From: Deuterostichococcus epilithicus
Lineage: Eukaryota; Chlorophyta; Trebouxiophyceae; Prasiolales; Stichococcaceae
Direction: 5' to 3'
Assembly: GCA_033439295.1 (NCBI GenBank)
Contig: JAVTLE010000003.1
Span: 1,426,001 to 1,490,000, forward strand
DNA: 64,000 bases
Shown: piece after piece, positions 33,001 to 44,175 of the stretch
Numbering within the stretch: position 1 is the stretch's first letter
Layout: each line of letters begins with the position of its first letter
The notes under the pieces: model-generated
Seen by the model: the letters and a program-made list of their open reading frames with translations, nothing else
Database searches by the model: none
Told to the model about the DNA's origin: nothing
Translations under genes and position numbers: made by a program

Positions 33001-34069
33001 ACCGAGTGGTCCGTGTGATGGCAAGCGTGTTTGGTGGCATATAGCAGTATAAAGAGCCACAGAGCACCAGGAGCATACTAGTTCACGATACCTAAGACTG
33101 CAGCACATGCCTGAAGAGCTTGATGCCATGCTCCTCGTTCCACTGCAGCATCGGCAGCAGGTCCTTACAATTCTGCAGCGCCAGCCCGCTGACAAAGTCC
33201 AGGCCCTGCGTGGTTTGATCAGACTTTGTCACACGTCTCATTGAGCCACATCAGACTGCGAGCCAGTGTGCTCCAAGATGAACAGAGACCATGCGTCACG
33301 GAGCAACACCCTGCGCGTTCAACGCAGACACCGGCCAGAGGGTGGCTGTCTAGACCCTGCGCGTTCAACGCAGACACCGGCCAGAGGGTGGCTGTCTACC
33401 TTTTCCTTCAGCGTCGCCAGCCGGCACGTTCTGTTGCTGAACATCGTGGGCTTCTTCCCGTCGTTCCGCAGCGTCACGTTCAGGCAGGCGTAGCCCATGT
33501 TCGGCAGCGGCGCGCTGGGATCGAAGGGCGTTGCCGGCTGCGGCGGCTGCGGCAAAACCCGCTCGGGCTTGTCCTTGGCCTGCCGCTTGACGGCCACCAG
33601 CTCCTCGATGACCTCCTCCTTCACGGCGGCGCCCGCCAGCGTGGCGGCTGTGCTGACGTCCCTTGTGTCTGCGTTGCACAGGCAGCATATTGGTGCAGTA
33701 ATGGGACTCGAACGTCTGCGGGCGCACAGGCAGCACACTGGTGCTTTGACGGAGCTCGAATGAGGGCTTCGGCAAGTCGACCAGTGTTAGCTGGCGCAAT
33801 GGTGGTGCTGCCTTGCCCCTCGCACCTGACAGGCGAGCTGTTGTAACGGCAATTGTGGTCTCCGATTTGACTGTGACCAATTTTCTCTTGGCCCGCACCA
33901 TTGTCCTGCAAGCCCCGAGCGCCGCTGTGCTCCTTGGCACCACTGCTGCAGGCGCTCTGTACGACAGCGTGCGGATGCTGGGCCTGATGAGGTCACCAAA
34001 GACTTGACGTATGCTAGCATCAACCACTGTGGAGCCGCAAGTGCGCAAGCTCCGAAGAGTTGCGAACAT
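30012..34069 (-). CDS. UVE1: UV damage endonuclease (UVDE/Uve1 family) with K/A-rich tail
   Basis: Light-independent repair nuclease that nicks 5' of pyrimidine dimers and 6-4 photoproducts. Roughly 700 residues in about ten minus-strand exons. The TIM-barrel metal and substrate motifs are present in order: MGYACLNVTLRND; QNCKDLLPMLQWNEEHGIKL; LSSDFFPWGNVHY; RLTSHPCEF; INIHVGGTYNDKEE; VTVENDD; IVFDFHHW; PVVHWSES; AHSDYI; DVMVESKAKE. The N-terminus (ATG 34069, MFATLRSLRTCGSTVVDASI) looks like a mitochondrial presequence, and an internal Met (MVRAKRKLVTVKSE, about 33900) could start a nuclear form. After the barrel comes a tail of about 190 residues rich in Lys, Ala and Pro (KRKRRTKEE; KRRRVKAA at the end), resembling a histone-H1-like or nuclear-localisation tail. 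Two introns contain tandem duplications. Confidence 0.93.
33308..33399 (-). repeat. Nearly perfect 46-bp tandem duplication at a UVDE donor
   Basis: Two 46-bp units (33308-33353 and 33354-33399) differ at one base. The duplicated block starts within two bases of the intron donor (minus-strand AAG|GTAGACAG), lies wholly in the intron, and looks recent. Confidence 0.95.
33667..33760 (-). repeat. 47-bp tandem repeat spanning UVDE intron 1
   Basis: Units 33667-33712 and 33714-33760 share about three quarters of their bases. The inferred first intron (33738 down to 33669, about 70 bp) has its donor in one unit and its acceptor in the other, so the intron lies almost entirely within the duplication. 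Confidence 0.75.
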
Positions 34070-34702
34070 GCGCGAGCGGATTGGTCGGCTTGGAAATCCT
34101 ACGTCATGGACTGCATTTACGTGCCAAAGAAACCACTGTGCTTTCGCTGCTATGATTCAAGAAGATATTTGCCGTAATACTGCTCCGCGAGCACCCGTCA
34201 AAAGCAATAGTGCGGCACCTGCACTTCAGCTGATTGCCGACGTCGTCAGCTTCACGTGAGCTGCGCTACAGAGATGTTGGAGAAATTGGGCTGGCAGGTG
34301 CTAGGTGGTGAAACACCTCAACGGTACATGGCAAACAGCTCAGTTCACGGGTTGATCACATCAGCTGTGTTCGTTCCAATGCATGTGACACGACGCAAAC
34401 GTTGACCATCAGCATGCGCGCCGCCGAGCCTTGGTGTTGCGGAGTCACGGTAATTGCTGTTTGCAATATTCGCACAACAGTGCGTCTCAATTGCTAGCAA
34501 CTGCACTTGCAAGCACGAACATATCGTACAGAACACACAAAGCACTCTTCGCCTCGAATGCCCTCTTTCTCAGAAGCACTCACAGATCACCCCCGCCGCG
34601 ACGTGCCGGCTGTCAATGATGCGGTCGTTCAAAACTCAGCTCTTGCAATTCGACTGTCGCCAATGAAACGTCTGCAATCGGCTGGAAGCTGCCCGCCGCC
34701 GC
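34070..34702. other. Region between FTR catalytic subunit and UVDE
   Basis: Both flanking genes are on the minus strand, so this should contain the FTR 3' end and the UVDE promoter. I see no conserved coding segment; the short open frames are not convincing. Confidence 0.5.
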
Positions 34703-35780
34703 TCAGCCTGCTTGTGACGTCGTCTCCTTGATTTCCTGCGAGTCAAGGAAGTATCGCGTCAGCTGGTAACGGGATGACCTGCACTATTTTGGCACTTCAA
34801 GACACTGGCAGATCAGCAACATGAAACAGATGAGAGCAAACCTCCATGGTGATGTCCTGCGCGTCGCCCGCGAAGTCGTTGTCGTCAGTCAAGAACAGCA
34901 TGCAGTGGCACTCCTGCGGATGGCCACGATGAAGACGTCAATGAACTTTGTCTGCCTGTTCCATCTGCACGTACTTCCTGCCTGCGGTCATTCAATGCTG
35001 GTCCTCTCGACTGCTCCTCACTGCAGCAAGTGACTTCTTCTCATTGGCGGCAAGGCGAAGATTGCCCACCTTCCGCTCGCGCATGGGAACGCAAGGGCAG
35101 TTCCAGAAGCCCTGGTCTGCCTCTGCCTGTTTGTCGTCGTAGTGCCGGCACGGACACAGCGGCGCACCCAGCTCGTCCTTGTTCTCCGCAAGACCCTGCA
35201 ACCACGTCGGCCATGCTCGCCCAAATTGGCTTGCGCCAGAGAGTAGCTATGGCGGGCGCGGGCGTCGGCAGCAAGATGCGATCTGCTGCTGACAAGAGAA
35301 TGAGAAGCAAGCCTCTTGGCTACGACAGAGAAGCTGAGCCAGCTCTCACCTGGATCACGACGGCTGTGACTGACTTATCCATGCAGAAGTAGGTGTCGGT
35401 CCTGCAGCGGCGCGGACAGCACAGCGTCATGTTGCAACTGTCAGGCCAAGCGCCAGTGGCCACCGCACTCGCCATAGCGTTGCTTTTCAAGACGCCTACA
35501 GGATAGTCTGGGTGCCCACCGTTTGGCGTACTGCTCTGAAAATTTCCGCATGACCTCCAAGTTCTTCGAGGGAGGCTGGTCCTCTCCTGCAAACGACAGG
35601 GGCGCTACGTTAGCGCCCTACCCATGGACAGATGGCACTGAAGACCAACACCCAAGAGCATTCCGGACCTGCGGCTGCTCTGACGTGCGATACTTGGCGA
35701 TGGCGAGCGCTATGGAGCTTCGGGCGAGCTGCCTCCGCGGTCCGCAGCGTACAGCTGGATGTGTGCATCGAAGCCATCAT
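34703..35780 (-). CDS. FTRC: Ferredoxin-thioredoxin reductase catalytic (beta) subunit
   Basis: Plastid 4Fe-4S disulfide reductase passing electrons from photosynthetic ferredoxin to thioredoxins. About 153 residues in six exons: transit peptide MMASMHTSSCTLRTAEAAR... (35780-35669), NLEVMRKFSEQYAKR, TDTYFCMDKSVTAVVIQ, then GAPLCPCRHYDD and WNCPCVPMRERK, then ECHCMLFLTDDNDFAG, and a last exon EIKETTSQAG with TGA at 34703-34705. The three Cys-x-Cys pairs that supply the cluster ligands and the active-site disulfide are all present. ATG 35780 is followed at once by a second ATG. It is divergent from the CID-type gene. Functionally it belongs with HCF164 in thiol redox control, though the two genes are 25 kb apart. 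Confidence 0.95.
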
Positions 35781-36693
35781 GTCTGCAACTTTTGCAAAAG
35801 CTCTTTGCAGCAGGGGTAGAGTACGCAGTGTGCCTCAATAGACGAATTGAGCGCATCAGAGGCCATCGCAGGTGATGAGGTGGAAGTTATTCCCCTTGCA
35901 CGTGGACACCTGCAGCTTCCTGCGTCCGTGGTCCTCGCCAACTACAGATGCTCGTACGCGCAAAGCTGCCGCCCAGTTGCTCAATTCCGTGCTTCAGAAC
36001 AATCAGTGTCATGATCAAGTACCGTATCGCCGCACCGTGACGCAGGCGCCGCTGGCGTGCTGTGTCGAGATCAGCGAGGACCACACCGAACACGAACGAG
36101 GCTTTAGAGGTGCGGTTCCATTGCTGCATGCATACACATCGTTCATGACGACTCATTGACGTACTCTTCGCATGCTAGGCCCAGTTTGGCAAGCGTCAGA
36201 GCCTTCTACGAACACGTTCTCTTGGATGGGCTCGTGGTGAGCTTGATATGCTACCTCAGTGCATGTTGCGCCTCTGACAGGGCGCCAAAGACCCGGCTTC
36301 TGATGATGAGGTGTCTTATGTGCCTCCGTTTGCAGGTCTCACTTTGACTTCTGCTCCTGCTGCCGACTTGCCTTTATCAGCAAAAGGATCAACGGGCAGA
36401 AGGTGCGACGTGCACTCGGTACGACACGATGCATCGCTTGACTAGATACCTTTAACAACGGTGTTGTGCAAGCACCGTCAGCCATGGCCTCTGCCGGCAG
36501 TCGACGGTTTGTGTGCTGCTGTTCATGATAGGGTCTGCAGCATGCATGCAGGCAGCATGCAGCTGGACCCCAAACTGTCCCGGCAACTGCACAAGCTCAA
36601 GCTCGACATGGTGCAGCAGCAAGCGGCAACTTCTGCAGGGTCGAACCGACGAGCACTGGTGCACAGGCCGTTCAACATGCATGCCGCCGCCAC
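35781..36693. other. Divergent promoter region between FTR and CID-type genes
   Basis: About 910 bp with no conserved coding segment that I can place. A non-coding first exon, or a short N-terminal exon of the CID-type gene, could be here; an open frame at 36461-36751 (with LSRQLHKLKLDMVQQQ) is suggestive but has no clear splice into the gene. Confidence 0.4.
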
Positions 36694-39173
36694 ATGCCCC
36701 TTGCTTCTGCTTTCAACCATCAAGCGTTCCAGCCCATGTCATATGCCGTAATGCAGGGCGACATTACCAACGCAAGGCCCCCGCTGCAACCCACGACGAA
36801 CAACACGAGCGTTCAGTTCGCACAACACAGCCAGCCAGGCAGCTTCGCGGTGCCCTACACATGCCGTCAAGTAAGCGGTGGCGAGCCGCCACAGGACATC
36901 CCAGCAGGCCATCCACCGGGTCGCGCCAGCGAGTATTCCAGTGTCTGCAGCACGGTGCTTGGCGGCCAGCAGCTCAACCTACTGGCGGCGGCGGGCGGCA
37001 GCAGCAGCCAGTACCATGCGACCTCTTCGGGCAGGTTCTTCAGCACCGACGACCCGGGCGTGAGCGGCCGGCGGCAGCACGCAGCGCAGCGCGATGTGAC
37101 AGCCTTCGCAGACAGCAGCAGGCCGTGGTGGTCGCCAAACGATGAGAACGCGCTGCCGAGCTACCGCACCTTTGCAGGCAGCAGCACTGCCGCCACCTTC
37201 CAGCCGTCTGCGCCCCGCCTGAGCCTCCAGCCGGCAGCGGGCGGCTACAGCAGCGGCTCCGACCCCTACAGCAGACCACTTGCCGATCCAGTAGAGCGGC
37301 CTGCAAGCAGCGCCTCCAAACCCGGCCACACGCCTTTCGGCCTGCAGCAGTTGACGTCCCAGCAGCTGGATTGCGACCCCCCGCAAGGCGCCAGCCGCAG
37401 CGTGCAGACACAGCCAACCTATTACGGCGTGACTTTCCCAGCAAGCCACACCAAAGCAGCTGTTGCCGACCTTGGGGCACCGCATCTGCCGGGACCAGAC
37501 TATGTGGGCGGCAGCTGCAGCCCATTGCTGCCGGCTTACCAGGCTGCGCCTCCCGATGGCAGTCTGGAGGCCCTGGCCGCTCAGCTGCAGCGCTACATGG
37601 TCAGTCACGCTGCCAGAAGCGATGGCAGCTTCAGCAGCTTCAGCAGGCAGCCCGGCGGCGGCCATCCCGACGCTCGGGCCGACTTCCACGAGGCTGCCGG
37701 GCCGCCGCCCGCCAGCCAGCAGCTGTTCAGCAGGCAGTGGCCGCCGCCTGCGCCCGGCCGCGACTGCACCGACTCGGCAAAGCTGCTGCAAGCCCGTCGC
37801 ACCGTGTACGTCTGCGACATTGACCCCGAGGTCGAGCTCAAGTAATCCTGCCTGTTTGTTTGGCTGCTGAGTTCTGCATGCCAGCTTTGCCGCCTGCTTC
37901 CGCTCACCTCTGCACTGGTGACACTTTTCCAGCAACGTCTGTGCTCCTGTTGAATGTCCTGCTGCTGTCCGCTGGGCTGCCTGCATGTATGACACCTATC
38001 TACTGACACGCCTGCAGGTCAGGGAGGCAACCCTGGCGGGCCTGTTCTCGCGGTGCGGCAGGATCGTGGACTGCCGCCTGTGCAGCGACCCCAACAGCGC
38101 GCTGCGCTTTGCCTTTATCGAGTTCTCTGCCGAGGACGCAGTGCGCCAGGTGTCCGCCTCACCACCTGCTCGCCGTTGTTCACGATGATGCAAAGCACCT
38201 GATTTGCTGCATGTGCACCTGGCAGCAGGTTTGCAGCATGCATGCAGCCGCGGCGCCTACCTGCTTGAAGACGACATGCACACTGAGCCATTGCGTCTCA
38301 CTGCTGACACCATAATGCGGAGTCCCTTGGGCGGCGACAGGCCCTGCGGCTGAACGGCGCCGCGCTGGGCATGGCCTCGGTGCGGGTGATGCGCTCGCGC
38401 ACGGCAATGATGCCGGTCAACAGGGACCTGCTGCCGCGCTCGGGTCCCGAGCACGAGCGCTGCGGCCGCACCGTGTACGTGGCCAACATCGACGAGCGGC
38501 TGGACGCCGCCGACATCCGCCGCTTCTTCGGCAAGTTCTGCGGTGCGCACTCCCCAAATGGGCAGCGCATGTGCAAGCCGTCTACAAGTCCGCCTGCTTC
38601 TTCAGCAACCTCTGCGTTGTGCATGTTTTGTGCATGACCAGCTGCACAACGCATGTGCAAGCCTCAAAAACTCTGCCGCTTGACTTGTAGCCAGTAGCTA
38701 CAGCGTGTGGGGCTGTAGATGCATGGCTATATGCTGCAGGTGGGGGCAGACTTCACTGAAATCCACTCTGCAAACCCCTCCCTTTCAAGTCCACCTGCTT
38801 GTCGTACCTCCAGTGCTTGAACCAAACACGATTTCTGCTTTCGGCAGGAAACATCATGGCGATGCGACTGCTGCGCAGCAGTAGGAGCGCGACGCAGATT
38901 GCCTTCGTGGAGTTCGAGAGCGCCGAGTCAGCAGCCGAGGCGCTACAGTGCAGCGGCGCGTTGCTCGGTGAGCACCTGCCGTGGCTTCGCATGAGTACCC
39001 CCTCCGAGATGCTCACCATCCTCTTCCATACAAGTGTGTGGTTCAGACATTTGTGTGGGTGGCGCTGTGTTTGACAGAGGTTCTCGAATCAATGCTTGTG
39101 CGCATGTTCAACAGGGTCGCTGCTGATCCGGGTTTCGCCGTCCAAGACGCCCATCCGCATCCACGATGAGTAG
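36694..39173 (+). CDS. CID-type two-RRM protein (PABP-interacting family)
   Basis: Related to plant CID8-CID13 RNA-binding proteins, which bind the PABP MLLE domain. A long first exon (36694-37830) encodes a low-complexity Ser/Pro/Gln/Ala-rich N-terminus. RRM1 starts RRTVYVCDIDPE and continues over the intron with VREATLAGLFSRCGRIVDCR, then LRFAFIEFSAEDAVRQ. RRM2: CGRTVYVANIDERLDAADIR, then MRLLRSSRSATQIAFVEFES and LLIRVSPSKTPIRIHDE, TAG 39171-39173. The first donor is placed at GTCGAG (37831) because it restores exact RRM1 spacing against the family; reading on meets a stop four codons later. A clear PAM2 motif (LNxxAxxFxP) is not seen; near the N-terminus SAFNHQAFQP is a shortened resemblance. 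ATG 36694 is the first in frame. Confidence 0.88.
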
Positions 39174-39477
39174 TTGGCTTCGGGACGCCCGGATCGGAGG
39201 AGGAAGAACACGTGGTATGTCAGGACAATTGCTGAAGGCTGCTGAGCAAGCAGGCTTGTGATAGAGCAAAACCAGTATGTGGATGTTCAGGAAATAAGGG
39301 CAGAACTGAGTCTCTGAGTTGCAGCATAGGCAGTTGATGTACAAAGCAATTCCTAGGTGCAGAACAAGTACCAGCTGCTACACATTTATCGGTGTTTTGG
39401 GGCCGCGTTTGCCAGGTAAATTACGATGAATCTGATAGATACCCTCAATCCCAAGTCAGAATTGAACATGCCACACT
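39174..39477. other. Convergent 3' region between CID-type gene and ADCL
   Basis: AT-rich gap of about 300 bp between convergent stop codons; nothing else seen. Confidence 0.5.
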
Positions 39478-41338
39478 TCAGCCTGGTTCGCGTGGCGGTT
39501 CATCGGTTTGCAGCGCCTTTGTTTCGGCGGCCAGCTGCTGGACCACATGCTGCCGCAGCCGGTCCGTCAGCGAGTTCGCGCAATGCGGCGGCAGGTTCAC
39601 AGCCCAGGGCTCGTCCCCACAGATGCCAGGCCTCGTGCAGACGATGCGCTTCAGCGGCTGCAGGCCCCTCAGACTGTGGCGGGCAAGAGTTTGTCATGAG
39701 AGTGCATCGCGCCCATACGCTATGTGCAGAAAGAGAGCATGCAGAAACAGAGCATGCAGGCACAGCAAGTGCAGCACCACAGTGCGCATGCGACAGGGCC
39801 ATGGGCCTTCAATCAACACCCACGCCACCCACACGCAGATGTGAGAACAGGCACTTTCGGCAAGGCCTCAATCCCCACCTGTTGGTCAGGAACGCTTCCC
39901 GCCACCTGGCATGACTGGACCAGTGTGGCGCCCGCAGCACCACTGGGACGCCGAGCGCCCCGCAGGCGGCTATTACATGATCCCGCATGACGCCGGGCAG
40001 AACGCCATCGGCTGTGGCCGCCGTCGCCACCATGAACCCGCCGCTGCTGTCATCTGCGGAGAAGTGGTGCTGCATTTTTGTGCAGCAAAATTCTCTGCCC
40101 TTGCAAGGCTTGCGAGGAGGCATGGCAGAGGCAAAATGGTGCCTTGATGTGCAGGCAATAACATCCAGCGCCCGACATGGATTGAGGTGCGGCAGGGGCA
40201 GACTGCACATGCACAAGCTGTCTGAGGGGCTGTACCTGCAACGACGAACAGATTGGTGAGCATGCCCTCCAACAGATGGCCCGCCCCATCGCACAGGATG
40301 CCGTCAGCGGCAGCCTCCGACATGTTGGCCACTAATCGCTGCCTGCAGACATCATCAAGAACCTCCTGTAGGCTTCCATCTTCCTTCGCTGCGAAGCTTG
40401 TGCACCCTCATCAAGAGACACACTGTCCGAATTGGTGGATGGTGTCATATCGGTCAATCCCGAAGAGGGACCGCACATGCATTAGAATTACGAAGCACAG
40501 TGTGGAGAGTTCGAAACTGACCTGTCTGTAACCCACTGCGAGTGCTTGACCTCGGGCAGCTGCCGGCCAGGCCCCACAACTGCCGCCTCGACCGCCTGAG
40601 GCTGCTCCGGCGGCGCCGGCAGGCACATTGTGTGTATGACCACGTCAGCTGCCCTATCCTGATGCAGGCGCACCCAACCTCAGCATGCGCGCCGGTGTGC
40701 TGGATGTGCGATCATGTGCAGCCGAACACAAGCATCTCGCCACCAGGAATTATGGCAGCATGCTGTGCACACCGCGCAGGAATCTTGCAGGCCAGCTGGA
40801 CAGGTTAACCTGTCATTCACCTATTACTGGAGGCTGCAGGCTCGCACAGGAGTATGGTGATCGCCATGCGGCCAGCGGCAGCGTCGGCTGGAAGGCCCGC
40901 AAGGTCGCTGCGGAGCTGCCTGTCTAGGAGCTGCTGCAGCTGCAACTCAGTGTCGTATCCATCCTGCTGCGTGCACCGTGTAGCGATTGGCCTCCATGCT
41001 CGTCTCAGTGCGGCAGAATTGTGATGCAGACAGCTTGATGCCGACGAGAGCTGAATTGTGAGGAAACACGAGTTGCGCACCTGCAGCGACGCCATGAGGC
41101 GGCTGAAGCTGTCGGGGCATCCCTGGCGGAGCCGCAGCACGGCCTGGGCCAGGCGCGCTGTGTGCCGGGGCCAGGCTTCAATGCGCAGCCCCTCGTGCGC
41201 CAATGCCGTCGTGTACGGCCCTGGTTCGCGTTGCATGAGCATCTCTGCGGGCCGCGCTGGGCATGCAGGCTGCCTGGCGCCATTGACGAGCTGCGCCGGC
41301 AGCGCCGCGCGCTGCGTCGAGTCACTGGCGGCGCCCAT
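39478..41338 (-). CDS. ADCL: 4-amino-4-deoxychorismate lyase (class IV PLP enzyme)
   Basis: Releases p-aminobenzoate from aminodeoxychorismate for folate synthesis; the plant homologue is plastidic. Minus-strand exons: 41338-41081 with PGPYTTALAHEG and HTARLAQAVLRL; an exon near 40960-40840 with LLDRQLRSDLAGL and MAITILLCEPA; about 40655-40525 with HTMCLPAPPEQPQ and GPGRQLPEVKHSQWV, whose Lys is the likely PLP-binding residue; about 40340-40255 with MSEAAADGILCDGAGHLLEG and MLTNLFVV; about 40045-39890 with TADGVLPGVMRD; and a last exon with SLRGLQPLKRIVC ending EPPREPG, TGA at 39478-39480. The order and spacing match plant ADCL rather than branched-chain aminotransferases. The N-terminus MGAASDSTQRAALPAQLVNG is short for a transit peptide; an upstream exon is not excluded. 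Confidence 0.88.
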
Positions 41339-41825
41339 GCTGCGATGTCAGCGCGGCGTGCCGGCGTGCTGAGGCTTCACATGTGCTGTCGCACGATACG
41401 TGGCGGGATGTCGGCCGGCCGAAGCCCGATGGAGACACATAGGGGTGTCAGGCGAAGTCGCACGAGCGATGAAGCTGCTGTCTAACTCGGAGCAGCAATC
41501 GGATCGCTCGGAAAGACAGCCTGCAGTGAGATTGCGAATGTCGTTGTAACAGAACTATCGGCAGGCTGTTGTTAATGCATGCTTTCTTTCCCGCTGCCAG
41601 CTGGCACGTCAATCCCAGCACTGCCCACGCCTCGGCGCTCACTGGCTCAGAACGCCAACCGCTTTCATCCTTACACTGAGCGCAACCAAAGCGTGAAGAT
41701 TTTGGCATCGTTTGCCTGTATTGGCGGCGCTGGCCGTGCGCCTCACCGCGGGCGGACAGCGAAGCGACTTCGCTGTCCCAGGGCACTGCCAGGCAGCGCC
41801 CCACTCCCAAACCGTGCTTGCTGCA
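41339..41825. other. Divergent promoter region between ADCL and RING gene
   Basis: About 490 bp between two start codons on opposite strands; should hold both promoters. No motif I can name with confidence. Confidence 0.45.
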
Positions 41826-42592
41826 ATGGGAGCCGGCAAACGCCATGAGGTGAACAACCTCGAGTGTGCGGTGTCAGCTCCTCGACTCCTTGCCTCGCGG
41901 TGTGCAGCAGGAACTCCTGTTAACGTCTCGCGTGCCTTTGACCGCAGGGGGAGCGAGCGTGCCCGCTGTGCATCGAGACTCTCGACCCCACCGAGAAGTC
42001 CTTCTATCCATGCCCCTGCGGGTGAGCTCTCCTGTTGAACGCAGCACCCAAGGCATGTGTTTGACCGCGGCAGTTTGAAAGGTCAAAGCACTGTTCGTGC
42101 ACCATTCCTGAGAGAACCACAGATTCGGGCCCTGACTCCAGCAGCCACTGCGTGATCATCACGGATGCTCAGGAAAGGCAGCTTTTGGTATGGGCATCAT
42201 GCCACTGACGCCGTTTCACATATCATGTGCAGGTACCAGGTCTGCCTGTTCTGCTTCGACCGCCTGAAGAATGACTGCGGCAATCTGTGCCCCGGATGCC
42301 GCACCGAGTACGGCTCCGACACCAACCCCTTCGCCAAGCGGGCTTCCAGCTCAGCGCTGCCGTCCTCAGCCGCGACCTCAACAGAGTCTCGATCCAGCAG
42401 CCCTGCGGCACTGCCGGCGCCGGCGCCGCCACCCATGGCCGCGCCGGCACCAGCGCCGGCGCGCGGCAACCCGCCCCCCACCCTGCAGCAGGCACGCCAG
42501 ATGCACCGCGCGGCGCAGCAGAAGCTGGCTGTACAGCAGGCGGAAGCGGCGCAGGCTGCAGAGCAGCAGGCCGCGGCTCAGCAGGCTGCGGC

Positions 42593-42669
<77 letters not shown>

Positions 42670-43277
42670 CGGTGCCAAAACCGTCTTCGCCTGCGAGCCG
42701 GGCGGCTGTCGAGCCGGCTCACCAGCTGTCACGGCGGGGCAGCAGCAGGGCATCGCGGCAGCACAGCGGCACGTTGGAGCAGCAGCCAGCTTCGTCCCGT
42801 GCCTTGGCGCAGCAGCCGCCGCTGCAGGTGCCCACGCCGCAGCCGCTGGCGCCGCCCCGCCAGCCCCCGCAGGCACCGCAGCAGCAGCAGCTGCAGCAGC
42901 AGCAGCCGGATTTCGGCCATGCGGCCTGGCCAGAGGCGCTGCTCGGCGGCAGCCGTGCGCCGGGGGCTCCCTTGTGCTACGACGTGCTGCAGGCGCAGCA
43001 GGCGCAGTGGCTGCCGCCCGCACCCAGCACCGGCGGCAGCAGCAGCCTCTGGGGCAACGGCTTGGCTGCAGCGGCTCCGGCGGCGGCGGCGGCCCCGCGT
43101 CGCACCGCAGTCCCCCTGCGGCCGCTGCCGCTGCAGGGTGGTCCGGCAGTGGAGGCAGCCCCTGGCGCAGAGGCGGAGCTGGCTGCGGCACGGCGGGCGG
43201 TGCAGCATGGGCGCATCTCGGCTTCGGAAGCCGCATGGAACTTGCTGTCATCGCGCGCTTCCGTCCGTGCCGCCTGA
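41826..43277 (+). CDS. NOT4-type C4C4 RING protein with polyQ tail
   Basis: Three exons: MGAGKRHE (41826-41849), an exon with CPLCIETLDPTEKSFYPCPC, and the long last exon from about 42234 starting YQVCLFCFDRLKNDCGNLCP. The eight cysteines CPLC / CPC / CLFC / CPGC form the C4C4 RING typical of NOT4/CNOT4, the E3 ligase of the CCR4-NOT complex. The RRM that normally follows in NOT4 is absent; instead there is about 320 residues of Gln, Ala and Pro-rich sequence with 25 consecutive CAG glutamines (42594-42668) and a short C-terminal ISASEAAWNLLSSRASVRAA. About 380 residues, TGA at 43275-43277. Either a shortened NOT4 or a separate algal RING family. Confidence 0.82.
42594..42668 (+). repeat. Uninterrupted (CAG)25 tract
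   Basis: Twenty-five perfect CAG codons encoding glutamine in the RING protein, with no CAA interruption, so it is probably unstable in length. Confidence 0.95.
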
Positions 43278-44175
43278 TCGGGTGTGCACCGCTGCAGGGA
43301 TACTGTCGTTGCAGAGCAGACGCCGCACTTGCCGTGGCATGGCCGGCATCTTCTGTACATTTCCGAACACGTGTGTGGCCCAGGTTGGTCTGTGTGCGGG
43401 CTCTGGCCAGCGGCTGCAAGGCTGGGCGGCTGAAACATCATGCATGATCTGCCCCAAAATCGAGTTTTGGAGAGGGTTGGTGCTGCAGGACGACATTTGC
43501 CACTTGTACGCAAATGTCACAAATAGATTGATGGTAGAGCAGAGAGGTTCAAAGCGGCTGTTGTTGGCGCGCATTTGTTGTCAGGAGCTATTCATGTCCA
43601 CACTATCTGTAAGCACGGTTGGTGACCTAAGACGACGTGCTCTCCACAGCGAGCACGTTTTTGCCAAATTTGCATGTGGCACACAATGTCATTTCTGTTG
43701 ATGCCTTTCATCTGATTGGCTGTCGGCCCTTTCATTCGCGGCATTGCGCCAACATTCCATTCTGGCTGCCCTGCAGCAGAATCGCGCACCAAACAATCAA
43801 TTTGCAGTGCAGCGACGTTGCTCCGCTGCAACAGCCATTAGGTTTGTCCTATCAACACTGCACATCGTCAGCTGAATTTGTCAGGGAGAACGATGCGTGC
43901 AGAGCAACTGGCCTGCGGGATCCCGCTAGGTCCCTCATGCCACAACCGCTTGGATCATCCCCATCCAACCGCCCCAACTTGTACTCTTGAATCATGCATT
44001 TGACGGACTGGACTTGAGACAATCCGCGATGCCCACGTTCGCTTGCGAACGACCATTTATAATTTCCGCGCGCCTCCGTGCCGGAAGCAAGTGCCGGAGC
44101 GATGTCGAGCCGCTCGCTGTGAACGCGTTTCGAATACAACTACGACAATTTTTTGGCGCTCCAAGCCAGCACAGC
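43278..44175. other. Region between RING gene and EF-hand gene
   Basis: Both neighbours are on the plus strand. TGTAA at 43608-43612 may be the RING gene polyadenylation signal. No conserved coding segment seen; an open frame upstream of ATG 44176 continues to 43987 and could lengthen the EF-hand protein. Confidence 0.45.
43608..43612 (+). terminator. Candidate polyadenylation signal TGTAA (RING gene)
   Basis: TGTAA about 330 bp after the RING gene stop codon. A short motif, supported only by position. Confidence 0.3.

Noticed and set aside
42223-43701. Very long open frames in all other frames over the CAG tract (polyA, polyS, polyL)
   Set aside because: CAG repeats are open in every frame; only the polyQ frame continues the RING domain.
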